Positions 1-8,278 are shown, counted from the stretch's first letter. The stretch is DNA of 64,000 nucleotides from Exiguobacterium sp. Leaf196 (GCF_001423965.1 NZ_LMPV01000001.1:881908-945907); one strand, 5' to 3'. The notes: a model not told the origin generated them from the letters alone. Numbers and translations are program-made.

Positions 1-2
1 CA

Positions 3-701
3 CGGCTCTACGGGATGACGGAGAATTACCGGGAACTCTATTTCTTTCTCGTCACGCTCGAAGAGAAGGAGTACATCGTCTGTAACGCTCGGCTCGATGA
101 GTTCTCGTTCTATGACGCCCTTGAAAGTGGTGTCATCTCACCAGAAGATCCGATTGATCACTCCGAAAGCTTGTTGATTGCTCCGCTGCCGACCTTGATC
201 GAAGAAATCGAACACGGTGTCGAGCATTTATCGTTTGCGACACTATTGAAATTAGACGGGGAAGGGGACACCGTCCAATATCTCGGGGAACAAGAAGGGC
301 ATCTTATCTTTAGTGCCTATACCGATCGTCTGAACGAAGAAATCTTTTACCGGATCGATACGGAAGCGAGTGTCGAAGAGGTCGCCCGGATCCAGTGGAG
401 TGACTATGAACCGCTTGACTTCACGTACGATGACGTTGAGTCGACGATCTTCATCGTTAATGACCGTTCCGAGCACCATCATGAAGTAATCAACTTACGC
501 AACGGTGCCCGATTCCTTGATAAAGAACCGTTCGAACGTGTCTTACGCGGACGTTTCTATCTACACGAAGCGGTTGGAGACAACGCGGAACCAATGGTCA
601 CCGTCTATGACGCAGAACATAATGAACGCTATCGCTTCGAAGATGCCTATTATGTCACTGTGTCCGGAGAACTCGTCATCTTATCAGTCCATCAATTATA
701 A
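3..701 (+). CDS. Unknown acidic cytoplasmic protein, 5' end probably outside the window
   Basis: The reading frame is already open at the window edge. The first ATG is at 15, but nothing like a ribosome binding site precedes it, so the gene more likely begins upstream. From that ATG there are 228 residues, rich in Glu and Asp, with no signal peptide, membrane segment or motif that I recognise. The sequence alternates short strand-like stretches (ELYFFLVTL, TIFIVND, YYVTVSGELVIL), which suggests a beta-rich soluble fold. A hairpin follows the stop codon. No function is assigned; the coding call rests on length, codon use and lack of competing frames. Confidence 0.7.
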   Translation, partial: RLYGMTENYRELYFFLVTLEEKEYIVCNARLDEFSFYDALESGVISPEDPIDHSESLLIAPLPTLIEEIEHGVEHLSFATLLKLDGEGDTVQYLGEQEGHLIFSAYTDRLNEEIFYRIDTEASVEEVARIQWSDYEPLDFTYDDVESTIFIVNDRSEHHHEVINLRNGARFLDKEPFERVLRGRFYLHEAVGDNAEPMVTVYDAEHNERYRFEDAYYVTVSGELVILSVHQL

Positions 702-705
702 AAGG

Positions 706-736
706 AGCGGTTGTTCTCTGCGCGAGAGCAACCGCT
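706..736 (+). terminator. Hairpin after the first gene
   Basis: The arms AGCGGTTGTTCTC and GAGAGCAACCGCT pair with one mismatch around a five-base loop, five bases after the stop codon. The U tract is poor, so termination efficiency is uncertain. Confidence 0.55.
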
Positions 737-786
737 ATGCCTGCAAATATAAAATTATTTCACATACCAATTGTTTTTTATAAAAA

Positions 787-823
787 CAAAAAACCAGCCG
801 AGAGTAAACCTCAGGCTGGCTAG
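787..823 (-). terminator. Terminator of ohr
   Basis: Read on the minus strand, AGCCAGCCTGAGG pairs with CTCTCGGCTGGT and is followed by a T run, just downstream of the ohr stop codon. Confidence 0.75.
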
Positions 824-834
824 AAATGCTACAC

Positions 835-1257
835 TTATTCTGCGTCAGTCGTACGTGTGTAGACGTCGACTTGAATGTTTCCAGCAGTTGCACGTGAGTA
901 AGGGCAGACCGTATGCGCGACTTTCGCAAGTTCAGCCGCTGCTTCTTCCGAGATCCCACGGACGAGAACATCGAGTTCGACGGAAAGCATGAATCCGTCA
1001 GCTGCTTCGTTTAATGTCACGTGTGCTGTGACTTCACTGCCATCGTGTTTGATCCCTTGTTTGCGAGCAACCATGTTCAAGGCAGAGTCGAAGCAAGCAG
1101 AGTATCCTGCAGCAAAGAGTTGTTCTGGGTTCGTTGCTTGTTTTTTCGATCCTGGTACTGGCATTGCGAGGGCGACGTCAAGGATTCCGTCCTCCGATAC
1201 GACGCGTCCGTCGCGACCTCCGACAGCTGTTGCAGATGATGTGAACATTGGTTTCAT
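835..1257 (-). CDS. ohr: Organic hydroperoxide resistance protein (Ohr, OsmC superfamily)
   Basis: A thiol peroxidase that reduces organic hydroperoxides in the cytoplasm. The 140 residues match the usual Ohr length. The catalytic cysteine pair is visible: Cys55 in GYSACF and Cys118 in TVCPYSRAT, with Glu45 in NPEQLFAAGY completing the active-site signature of the family. The start ATG follows AAGGGAG at good spacing. The gene is divergent from a MarR-type regulator with an OhrR-type operator in between, so induction by organic peroxides through OhrR is the expected control (family knowledge plus the visible operator). Confidence 0.95.
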   Translation of the reverse strand: MKPMFTSSATAVGGRDGRVVSEDGILDVALAMPVPGSKKQATNPEQLFAAGYSACFDSALNMVARKQGIKHDGSEVTAHVTLNEAADGFMLSVELDVLVRGISEEAAAELAKVAHTVCPYSRATAGNIQVDVYTRTTDAE

Positions 1258-1298
1258 GTGTGTAACTCCCTTTCGTTGTTAGATTCAAATAAGTAGCT

Positions 1299-1328
1299 TA
1301 CAATTAGATTGTATACAATTTAAATCGA
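1299..1328. promoter_or_regulatory. OhrR operator in the ohr/ohrR divergent region
   Basis: TACAATTAGATTGTA (1299-1313) is a perfect 15-bp palindrome. It is followed directly by a second, partly degraded copy beginning TACAATTTAAAT (1314-1328). This tandem layout matches the known Bacillus OhrR box of two adjoining TACAATT palindromes. It lies about 41 bp upstream of the ohr start and 37 bp upstream of ohrR, so it probably controls both. Confidence 0.85.
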
Positions 1329-1365
1329 AATGCAACTCGTTTGCTCACGATAGGAGGAATTTTTT

Positions 1366-1797
1366 ATGAACCCGTTAGCTTTAGATGAACAACTCTGTTT
1401 TCCGTTTTATGCGATTTCGCGTGAGATCACGCGTCGTTATCGTCCGTTACTTGAACCCCTCGGTCTGACGTATCCACAATATCTCGTCATGCTCGTCGTC
1501 TGGGAGGAGGAGGGACAATCGCTTAAAGCCATCGGCGAACGGCTCCATCTTGACTCCGGTACGTTGACGCCGTTACTAAAGAAACTCGAAGCAGCAGAAC
1601 TGTTGCGACGCGTCCGTAAGCCGGAAGACGAACGACACATCCAGATTTTTTTGACAGATGCCGGTCGTGCGTTACGGAAACAAGCAGAGACCGTTCCGCT
1701 TGATCTCGTCCAAACACTCGACGTCGATGAAGAAGACTTACGCGTCGTCAAAGCGGCACTGAATCGTCTCGTCATGAAAATGAGCGACCCGGATTAA
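1366..1797 (+). CDS. ohrR: MarR-family organic peroxide sensor OhrR
   Basis: A 143-residue winged-helix repressor. The single conserved redox cysteine of OhrR is present near the N terminus (Cys11 in LDEQLCFPFYA), as in the one-Cys Bacillus type. The recognition helix and wing lie around residues 60-95 (LHLDSGTLTPLLKKLE, then the basic wing containing RKPEDER). Start ATG follows AGGAGGA. Oxidation of the cysteine by organic hydroperoxide should release the operator at 1299-1328 and induce ohr. Stop codon lies inside a hairpin shared with the convergent neighbour. Confidence 0.93.
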   Translation: MNPLALDEQLCFPFYAISREITRRYRPLLEPLGLTYPQYLVMLVVWEEEGQSLKAIGERLHLDSGTLTPLLKKLEAAELLRRVRKPEDERHIQIFLTDAGRALRKQAETVPLDLVQTLDVDEEDLRVVKAALNRLVMKMSDPD

Positions 1798-1811
1798 CCG
1801 GATCGCTCATT
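1781..1811. terminator. Bidirectional hairpin between convergent genes
   Basis: GAGCGACCCGG and CCGGATCGCTC form a stem with one mismatch around TTAA, overlapping the end of ohrR and ending just before the convergent gene's stop codon. Confidence 0.65.
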
Positions 1812-1814
1812 GTC

Positions 1815-2270
1815 TTATTTACGGCGGAAGCCTTCTTCTTCAAGATAGTTCGCTGCTTCCTTATACGAGTTGAATGCACCGTCTAAAAGATCACCGGCGT
1901 AGACGAGCCACGTGTCGATGTCTTCATTGAGCAACGTCAATTCGAACTGGTTATCGTTGACCCATGTTTCTTCGAGTGTTTCGACCGATTGGACTGTTGA
2001 GAGTGCTTTGATTGCATCTTCTAATAAGAGAATTAAAGCAGGCTCTGAGAATTCACGGATGTTGACGAACCCTTTTTCGTCCGTTTCATAACCTGGTAGA
2101 CCAGCGGCATAGACGAAGCCGTTACCGTTCGGATGTAAATGATAGACGAGATTCTTCTTCTCATACTGACTGTCCGGAAATTGGAAATTGACGCGCTTCA
2201 GCGAGACATCTTTTCGGACGAGTTGTGGGAAGGTCTCGATAATTCGTAGTTTTTCTTCAAAAGTTAACAT
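1815..2270 (-). CDS. Conserved hypothetical cytoplasmic protein
   Basis: The 151-residue product starts LTFEEKLRIIETFPQL and contains a distinctive block VVYHLHP-like (LVYHLHPNGNGFVYAAGL) followed by GYETDEKGFVNIREF. I do not recognise a named family. There is no signal peptide or membrane segment, and the composition is acidic. AAGGAGGA precedes the ATG by a few bases, so the start is secure. The gene stands alone, convergent with ohrR and divergent from the ydbS-type operon, and shows no visible functional link to either. Confidence 0.8.
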   Translation of the reverse strand: MLTFEEKLRIIETFPQLVRKDVSLKRVNFQFPDSQYEKKNLVYHLHPNGNGFVYAAGLPGYETDEKGFVNIREFSEPALILLLEDAIKALSTVQSVETLEETWVNDNQFELTLLNEDIDTWLVYAGDLLDGAFNSYKEAANYLEEEGFRRK

Positions 2271-2396
2271 GGTTCCTCCTTGGTGTTACAGTTCTTCACT
2301 TCTATATATGCGATGAATTCAAACAAAATGTCAACCGCTGTCTGAAACCAAGCGACGTTTTTAACCGTAAATGGAAACGAAAGGAAGTGTTTTTTG

Positions 2397-2888
2397 ATGT
2401 CTACTGTACAATGGCATACGCTGCCAGAACGATCGATTCGAGCAGAACGGCTCGGATTGTTGCCGTTACATGGCTTAATCGCCGTCATCTTGATCGGAAC
2501 GACGATTACTCAAGTCATGTGGCTCGACCTGACACCTTGGTGGATGGGCATCGTCGGTCTGCTTTGGCTGATCTATTTCATTCCCCGTATCGTCTACATA
2601 CCCGTTCTTCGCTTGAAGTATATGCGTTATCGCATCGATGAGGAATTTCTCGTCGTCCGCAACGGCATCTTCTTCCGCCGCGAAGTCACCGTGCCGCTCG
2701 TCAAGGTGCAATTGATCGATAGCCAAACGGGACCGATCCTGCGTCGCTATGATTTGATCACACTGGATATTCGAACGGCATCCGGCTTCGTCACGTTAAC
2801 TCGACTCGATCGTGCGCAAGGAGACGCGCTACGCACACAAGTCGAACGCTTCGCGAAACTCGAGGAGCGGGAGGAGGAATCGTTATGA
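2397..2888 (+). CDS. ydbS: PH-domain membrane protein YdbS (bPH2, DUF304)
   Basis: 163 residues with two membrane segments at about residues 20-70, followed by a bacterial PH-like domain (RYRIDEEFLVVRNGIFFRR, then VPLVKVQLIDSQTGPILRRYDL), the hallmark of DUF304/bPH2 proteins. ATG at 2397 is preferred over the TTG immediately upstream because of the spacing from AAGGAAG. It is the first gene of a four-gene operon and overlaps ydbT by ATGA. In Bacillus the ydbS/ydbT pair is linked by genetic screens to resistance against some antimicrobial compounds; the biochemical role is not established. Confidence 0.88.
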   Translation: MSTVQWHTLPERSIRAERLGLLPLHGLIAVILIGTTITQVMWLDLTPWWMGIVGLLWLIYFIPRIVYIPVLRLKYMRYRIDEEFLVVRNGIFFRREVTVPLVKVQLIDSQTGPILRRYDLITLDIRTASGFVTLTRLDRAQGDALRTQVERFAKLEEREEESL

Positions 2889-4333
2889 CCCGGCGCGTCC
2901 ACCCACTGTTCATCGTGATGTCGAGTATCTCGATCATCCGCTCGCTCCTGATTCCGTTCGCCGCCTTGATTTTAAATGCGATCCGAAAAGGTGAGATCAA
3001 CACCTATACGTGGATCGGGATCAGTATCGGGATTGTATTCGTCCTCTTATACGGGATCGCCTCCTGGTATTTCTATACGTTCACGATTGATGCCGAGACG
3101 ATTCGGGTCCGCAAAGGAATTTTCCAAAAAAGTGAACGGACGACGCAACGTAAACGGATCGAGTCGATCGGCATTCAACAAAACGTCATCGAACGACTGT
3201 TGCGTCTTGCGACGTTGACCGTCGAGACATCGTCCGAGAGCGGAACACCGGAAGTCGAACTAAAAGGGATCCGTCTTGATTTTGCGAAAGAACTGAAGTC
3301 GTCGATCAAAAATGAGGGGCAACTCGTCGTCGAAGAACAGCAGGCGGAAGTCGCCTATACGATCCCTGTCCGCGATTTGGCATTAGCTGGTGCCTTGTCG
3401 GGACGCGTCGGACTAGCGCTCGTCGGGATCGGGACCGCCTATCAATTCATCGATCAGTTCATTGAACGTTATGTCGATCGACTGTTCTCAGAACTCGCTC
3501 ATTTATCGTTGTTCGTTTTGACGGGACTTGGCGTACTCGTCTTACTCGTCATCTACATCGGCTCGATCATCGTCTATATCTTGAAATACGGTTCGTACCG
3601 TGCCGTCTTGCAACACAACCGATTGTTGATCGGGTACGGGATGTTGAACCGGACCGAGGTCGCGTTTCATGCTGATAAGATTCAAGCCCTCGTCATTCAG
3701 GAAAGCTGGATTCAGCGTTTGATCGGACGAGCGAGCCTGTCCTTGCACATCATCTCGGCGACCGGAGAGAAGGAGCGACTGTTGCTCCATCCGTTCATCC
3801 GGACGAACGAGATTGATCCGTTTCTGGCGACATATCTGCCGCGCTTTCGACAGTTCAGCCCGCAGCATGAAGTCGCACCGATCGGTTTTCGCTACCGGGT
3901 TCGTTGGCCGTTACTCGGTTATGCGCTGTTGTTTACTGCACTAAGCAGTGTCGTCATCATCGTTCTTGATTCCTCATGGCGCTTCTTGATCTTGCTTCTG
4001 TTCATCTGGTTACCGTTCTATTACTTCGCTGTGCGCAGCGGTTACCGAAAGACCCGTTTCGGAACCGGCCACGATCTCTTGATGTTACGCAAACAATGGG
4101 TCCAAAAAGAGACCGTCTATACGCCACGACTGAAAATCGAGGAATTGACCTGGTCCGTTTCTCGCTGGCTCGAAGCAAAGGAGATTGCCCGAATTCAGAT
4201 TCAACTACGGGGCAATACTGCTTTTAACGCGCTTTATTTTGAACGAACGGATATCGATACCTTACAGCGCTGGTATAAACAATCGTTCCTTTCGACCCCG
4301 TTAGCAGGGGAAGTGAAAACCGACGACGAATAA
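2885..4333 (+). CDS. ydbT: PH-domain membrane protein YdbT (bPH2, DUF304)
   Basis: 482 residues with three blocks that each pair membrane segments with a PH-like domain. Membrane pairs lie near residues 10-60, 175-235 and 340-385, each followed by the typical motif (TIDAETIRVRKGIFQKSERT, then LLIGYGMLNRTEVAFHADKIQAL, and a weaker third copy after the last pair). This matches the YdbT architecture. The gene overlaps ydbS by 4 bp, so translation is probably coupled. YdbS and YdbT likely act together at the cytoplasmic membrane. The downstream hydrolase and phosphatase genes follow after short gaps and are probably co-transcribed. Confidence 0.88.
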   Translation: MTRRVHPLFIVMSSISIIRSLLIPFAALILNAIRKGEINTYTWIGISIGIVFVLLYGIASWYFYTFTIDAETIRVRKGIFQKSERTTQRKRIESIGIQQNVIERLLRLATLTVETSSESGTPEVELKGIRLDFAKELKSSIKNEGQLVVEEQQAEVAYTIPVRDLALAGALSGRVGLALVGIGTAYQFIDQFIERYVDRLFSELAHLSLFVLTGLGVLVLLVIYIGSIIVYILKYGSYRAVLQHNRLLIGYGMLNRTEVAFHADKIQALVIQESWIQRLIGRASLSLHIISATGEKERLLLHPFIRTNEIDPFLATYLPRFRQFSPQHEVAPIGFRYRVRWPLLGYALLFTALSSVVIIVLDSSWRFLILLLFIWLPFYYFAVRSGYRKTRFGTGHDLLMLRKQWVQKETVYTPRLKIEELTWSVSRWLEAKEIARIQIQLRGNTAFNALYFERTDIDTLQRWYKQSFLSTPLAGEVKTDDE

Positions 4334-4367
4334 GGAAAGACTCACTGTCGGAAAGGAAGCGAAGCAC

Positions 4368-5288
4368 ATGCGCAAATGGGGAATCGGCATCGTGTTGCTC
4401 GTCACGTGTCTGCTACTGTTCATCGTCTATGATGGATACCGGATGCAAGAAACATTGATCGGTCAGTCGGACGCTTCTCCGATTCTGAAGACGACGAGAA
4501 CGGACGGACAGGTGACGAAAGACGAGACATGGTTCAAACAAACGAGCGAGACACAGCAATGGTCGAAGGACGGGCTCGTCCGCTTCGGTCGTTATCTACC
4601 GGTTGACGGTAGCAAACAGACAGTCCTCCTCGTCCCGGATGAGATGATGTTTTCACAGACCGGTGTTTATGCACTTGCCCGCTATTACCATGAGGCGGAT
4701 TTTAATGTCTTACTCATCGAACGGCGTGGTCAGGATCGTAGCGGTGGCGTCCGGAATTACGGTTGGCTCGATCGACTGGATGCCTTGGAATGGACGAAGC
4801 GCTTGCTTGCTGAAAACGGAGACGATACACGGATCGTCTATCATGGACTCGGTGTCGGCGCATCGACCGTCTTACTCGCTTCTGGCGAGACCGTACCTAC
4901 ACAAGTCCGGGCGATCGTTGCTGAAGGAGCTTACGCCCGACTCGACGACTGGTTCAGTCTACTCGCGGATGAACAGATCCGTTACCCGGCACTGCCGTCT
5001 CTGACGGTCGCGAGCATGTGGAATAAAGGCGAGCAAGATTTCTTTTATGGCGACGTCTCGGTGACGCGCCAAGCAACGAAGAGTCGGGTTCCGACGATGT
5101 TCATTCATGGAATGAAGGACGACCTGGTCCCGGTTCGGATGATGTACGAGCTGTACCAAGCAAAAACGGGATTAAAGCAATTGTATCCGGTTCGTGATGC
5201 CGGTCATGACGAGACGTATACGATGGACCCGGATAACTACGAAAAACGATTACGCTTATTCCTGCAACCGTACTTGCGGGAGATGTAA
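4368..5288 (+). CDS. Membrane-anchored alpha/beta-hydrolase-fold protein without nucleophile serine
   Basis: 306 residues with an N-terminal membrane anchor (about 5-21) and an alpha/beta hydrolase domain facing outside. The acid (Asp251/Asp252 in GMKDDLVPV) and base (His280 in DAGHDETY) positions of the triad look intact, but the nucleophile elbow reads GLGVGAS (160-166), with Gly162 where the family has Ser in GxSxG. The codon is an unambiguous GGT. It resembles the BEM46/YqkD-type hydrolases otherwise. It follows ydbT by 34 bp and precedes a PP2C-like gene by 18 bp. It may be a non-catalytic binding protein, or use another residue such as Ser166. Confidence 0.82.
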   Translation: MRKWGIGIVLLVTCLLLFIVYDGYRMQETLIGQSDASPILKTTRTDGQVTKDETWFKQTSETQQWSKDGLVRFGRYLPVDGSKQTVLLVPDEMMFSQTGVYALARYYHEADFNVLLIERRGQDRSGGVRNYGWLDRLDALEWTKRLLAENGDDTRIVYHGLGVGASTVLLASGETVPTQVRAIVAEGAYARLDDWFSLLADEQIRYPALPSLTVASMWNKGEQDFFYGDVSVTRQATKSRVPTMFIHGMKDDLVPVRMMYELYQAKTGLKQLYPVRDAGHDETYTMDPDNYEKRLRLFLQPYLREM

Positions 5289-5306
5289 AGAAGGGAAGAC
5301 TGATGC

Positions 5307-6098
5307 ATGCAGACGACACAATCATCCTACTACTGGGTCGGATCCGACGAACCATTCGTTGACACGAAGCAGATTGACCAGATTGGTCGGGTGACGCTCG
5401 GTCGATTCGGAGGCTGCTCAAGAAGCGGTCAATATAAAAACGAAGACGGGGCTGCCATCTTGATCGGCGACGATTGGGAGATGACCGTCGTCTTAGACGC
5501 TCATAAGACAGCGGATAGTGCAGCACTTGTCTTAGAGCAGTTGGCACAACACGAGTCGCGTATTCGGACTAATCTTGATGCACCACTTACGGAAGCATTC
5601 CGACGGATCGAGACGACCGTGCTGGATCTATTTCAAGACCCGGACTTTTTAGCGGCGTGTGCGATGTTGCAAGGGGAGACGGCGTGTCTGATTGCGGTCC
5701 GCAAAGGACGGTTCATCTGGTGGTTCTCGGTCGGCGACGTCGTCTTGTACCTGTTTCATCCAGAGTTGATGAACATGGGACAAGCTGCTTTAAACCAGCG
5801 TCAATTCTATGAATGGATCGGTCGTGCAAATACGTTTGCCTTACCGGTACCAAGTTACGCGCGTGGGATCCGCGAGTTGCGGCAAGGTGAGAACCAATTG
5901 TTCGTGACGACGGATGGTTTGCTTGAATGCCCAGGTACACCGTATGTCGAAGCAATGCAAATCGATAAAGCCTTACAGTCAGGGGGTGTCGAAGAACTCT
6001 TTGCGACGATTGAAGCGTTGGGCGTACGCGATAGCACGACCGTCGTCACGTGGAGGGTCACGATTGAGGAACACGCCACGCGACCAAGCGATACATAA
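5307..6098 (+). CDS. PP2C-family protein phosphatase-like protein
   Basis: 263 residues with the spaced signatures of PPM/PP2C phosphatases: NEDG (Asp47), VVLDAH (Asp64, replacing the usual DGHGG), SVGDVVLY (Asp144), TTDGLLE (Asp203) and RDSTTVVTW (Asp242). The metal-binding aspartates are therefore present, although the DGHGG box is reduced to DAHKT. No transmembrane or sensor domain is attached, so it should act in the cytoplasm on phospho-Ser/Thr substrates; the partner kinase is not in the window. It is the last gene of the ydbS-ydbT-hydrolase operon, ending in a strong hairpin. Two ATGs lie close together; the one in frame is at 5307. Confidence 0.82.
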   Translation: MQTTQSSYYWVGSDEPFVDTKQIDQIGRVTLGRFGGCSRSGQYKNEDGAAILIGDDWEMTVVLDAHKTADSAALVLEQLAQHESRIRTNLDAPLTEAFRRIETTVLDLFQDPDFLAACAMLQGETACLIAVRKGRFIWWFSVGDVVLYLFHPELMNMGQAALNQRQFYEWIGRANTFALPVPSYARGIRELRQGENQLFVTTDGLLECPGTPYVEAMQIDKALQSGGVEELFATIEALGVRDSTTVVTWRVTIEEHATRPSDT

Positions 6099-6133
6099 CA
6101 CACCCCGCGTTCCTCTTGGAGCGCGGGGTGTTG
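6097..6133. terminator. Strong bidirectional terminator hairpin
   Basis: CACCCCGCG (6101-6109) pairs with CGCGGGGTG (6122-6130), with weaker extension on both sides. It separates the phosphatase gene from a convergent small gene. Confidence 0.8.
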
Positions 6134-6280
6134 TCATTCTATTTCAGTTGGTTGTTCCTGCTGCTGATCAAGTTCGACCGGTTCTTGGTCAACGGGTGGC
6201 TTCGCTTCAGCCAACGGGAAGGCGATGCCCGCACTTGTCAGTAAGGTGATCAAGGCGGCGCTCGTCAATGTTTGACGCAT
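6134..6280 (-). CDS. Small secreted peptide, 48 residues
   Basis: Reading the minus strand from the ATG at 6278-6280 gives 48 codons and a TGA. The product starts MRQTLTSAALITLLTSAG and continues IAFPLAEAKPP, a plausible signal peptide with a cleavage site after AEA. It then has a short Pro/Glu/Gln-rich acidic tail containing QEPVELDQQQEQ. GAAAGGA lies upstream of the ATG. The gene ends exactly at the convergent terminator. The mature peptide would be about 22 residues, unstructured and acidic. No family recognised; the signal-peptide-like architecture is the main support. Confidence 0.55.
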   Translation of the reverse strand: MRQTLTSAALITLLTSAGIAFPLAEAKPPVDQEPVELDQQQEQPTEIE

Positions 6281-6428
6281 GGTTCGACACGTCCTTTCTG
6301 TCTGATTCCGACACTATATTTTAATAATTCTGAACATTCTTCATCGTTTCGTCAAGCAATCTTTTACTTCCACTACGTATTTTTCCCAAAAACCCAGTAT
6401 ACTTAAACATGAAAAAGGGGGAAATCGA
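6281..6428. other. Divergent promoter region
   Basis: About 150 bp between the small minus-strand gene and the next plus-strand gene. It contains an AT-rich stretch with TATATTTTAATAATT on one side and AGTATACTTAAAC just before the plus-strand ribosome binding site. These are plausible -10 regions for the two divergent genes. Nothing else was recognised. Confidence 0.35.
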
Positions 6429-7025
6429 TTGAAATTAACGAAAGCCAACACACGTTTATTAGAAACCGTTTTACCACGATTGAATCTGAACGTTGCAGAA
6501 CCGGACCGGACGGAAATTGAAGACCGTCTGCGGGCAGATATCTACGAAGCCCAGCGGAAGCAGCGTCCATTCGAAGAGATTCACGGTCTATCCGTCGAAG
6601 CACGCCTCGATCAGATGATCGCTGAGTTACCACAACGACATCGGATGGAGACGCAAAAACGCTGGACACGAAACTATGTCTCCTCAATTCTGATGTTCAT
6701 CTTCATCGAAGGGATCGACGGATTGTTCCAATTCGCCCTGATCGATTACTTATTCTTCTCAATCATCGCTCTTTTCTTGATCGATGCGATGTCACAAGTC
6801 ATCACGGCACCTAAGATCAAACAAGTCAAGTCGCGGGTCTGGATTCAATTCGTCATCAGTTTCATTTTATTCTCAACCTATAAGGCACTGCTCGTGACGG
6901 TCTTCCCGGCACCGGACGTCTTGATTCAAGTCAGCGGAATGCCGTCTTATCTCATCGGCATCGCGGGACTCGTTGGTCTCTACATCTACTGGTCAAAGAA
7001 TCCGTTACGAAAACGCGGCGCATAA
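6429..7025 (+). CDS. Hypothetical polytopic membrane protein (DUF1129-like layout)
   Basis: 198 residues starting at a TTG preceded by AAAAAGGGGGA. The first 80 or so residues are a charged helical cytoplasmic domain (LTKANTRLLETVLPRL, then EIEDRLRADIYEAQRK). They are followed by four membrane segments at about 82-100, 106-126, 138-155 and 172-188, and a basic C-terminal tail. A charged helical N terminus with four C-terminal membrane helices is the layout of DUF1129/DUF1048-type Firmicutes proteins; the assignment is tentative. It is the first of two genes read in the same direction. Confidence 0.75.
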   Translation: MKLTKANTRLLETVLPRLNLNVAEPDRTEIEDRLRADIYEAQRKQRPFEEIHGLSVEARLDQMIAELPQRHRMETQKRWTRNYVSSILMFIFIEGIDGLFQFALIDYLFFSIIALFLIDAMSQVITAPKIKQVKSRVWIQFVISFILFSTYKALLVTVFPAPDVLIQVSGMPSYLIGIAGLVGLYIYWSKNPLRKRGA

Positions 7026-7046
7026 TTCGCGAGAGGGGATGGTTGC

Positions 7047-8231
7047 GTGGAGTTCACACATTGGAAACGACGGTTGCAAGATCATTTCGAACGAATGGGC
7101 TTTTCCTTACTGACGGAACGCCTAGCGATGCAAGACATGGTCAAACTCGAAGCGACACATGGTGCCTTCCTGTTCTTCCCGGTGACGATTCATCTCTATG
7201 AACGGTCCGGCTGGAAGATGGTCGCGTTTGAGGCAGAGACGGGGGAGGATCCGCAACTCGTCGAGCAGCAGATTGCCTCGTTGTTCCAACTCTTGATGGT
7301 GACGTTCCAAGAAGAAGAGCGCGAGTTCTTACTCGGATTTCATGCGAATACCGGTCGTTACCTGACGGACCGTAATGCACCCGTCGGACGGCTCGTCCGT
7401 CTGATCGAAGAGTGCTGGTATGACGGTGACGTCCTGCGAGTCGACACATTCGATCCGTTTCCGGGACTGTTCGTCGCACCACCTTTCGCCCATCAAAGTT
7501 ATGCCTTCATGCCGGAAGAACGGACGTGGCGCTTATCCGTCGGGCGTACTGGACGTCCGGCGAACGATTATCGTTTCGACGGAACGATTTTGTCCCCACA
7601 CCGCTTACCGGAATCGGAATTATTTACTGTGACACCAAAGTCGGTACCGTTAGAGGATGAAGAGGCGATCCGAAACTTACTGGAAACGGAACGACAGACG
7701 ATCGCTAAGTTCCATGATCGTGCCATGGCGACGATTCAGGCGTACGACCCATCATTTGGTTTTGCTTGGCGCGGGACGCAGACATTTTTCCACGGTGTTC
7801 CGGTCAATCCATTCGCACAGCGCTTGTGGCTCGAGAACGGCGTGACGCGTTACCGGATTCTACAACAAGGATCGACGCGATTGCTTGCTTCCGGTGAGAC
7901 TTGTGACGCTGTCATCGAAATGCTCGATGCTGCCGTCAGCAGTGAAGAACCGGATGGTCAATCCGTCGGTCCGATTGGTCAACTGATCCTCGGGATTTGG
8001 CAACAGATCGAGTCGGACGAAGCAACGTATATCACGAACGTTGATTGCCGCGGCATCTCGCGTACACAAGCCGATAACCGGATCCGCCACGCGCTAGCAA
8101 GGCAAGAGACGATCGAGTGGGTGCACCGGGCACCGAACGAAGATGATATTTGTCGCTTTGCCGGTCTGACGTTGACCTTCCCGCATCGTCCACCGGGTGT
8201 CATCACGATTGAACGAACGGAAGTAGAATAA
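7047..8231 (+). CDS. Hypothetical cytoplasmic protein, 394 residues
   Basis: Starts with GTG at 7047 after GAGAGGGG, 21 bp behind the membrane protein gene, so the two are probably co-transcribed. The sequence is soluble, with no signal or membrane segment. The middle part is beta-rich (TWRLSVGRTGRPANDYRFDG), and the C-terminal third has a helical segment around TQADNRIRHALARQETIEWV. I recognise no catalytic motif. A strong terminator follows. Confidence 0.8.
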   Translation: MEFTHWKRRLQDHFERMGFSLLTERLAMQDMVKLEATHGAFLFFPVTIHLYERSGWKMVAFEAETGEDPQLVEQQIASLFQLLMVTFQEEEREFLLGFHANTGRYLTDRNAPVGRLVRLIEECWYDGDVLRVDTFDPFPGLFVAPPFAHQSYAFMPEERTWRLSVGRTGRPANDYRFDGTILSPHRLPESELFTVTPKSVPLEDEEAIRNLLETERQTIAKFHDRAMATIQAYDPSFGFAWRGTQTFFHGVPVNPFAQRLWLENGVTRYRILQQGSTRLLASGETCDAVIEMLDAAVSSEEPDGQSVGPIGQLILGIWQQIESDEATYITNVDCRGISRTQADNRIRHALARQETIEWVHRAPNEDDICRFAGLTLTFPHRPPGVITIERTEVE

Positions 8232-8278
8232 AACGAACAGGCACGTCCGCGAGCAAGCAGACGTGTCTGTTCGTTTTT
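8232..8278. terminator. Bidirectional terminator between convergent genes
   Basis: AACGAACAGGCACGT pairs with ACGTGTCTGTTCGTT with one mismatch, followed by a run of seven T. It serves the 394-residue gene and possibly the convergent membrane protein gene. Confidence 0.88.

Noticed and set aside
505-971. Overlapping 92- and 78-codon frames around the end of the first gene and of ohr
   Set aside because: They run through terminator hairpins and in alternate frames of real genes, without ribosome binding sites.
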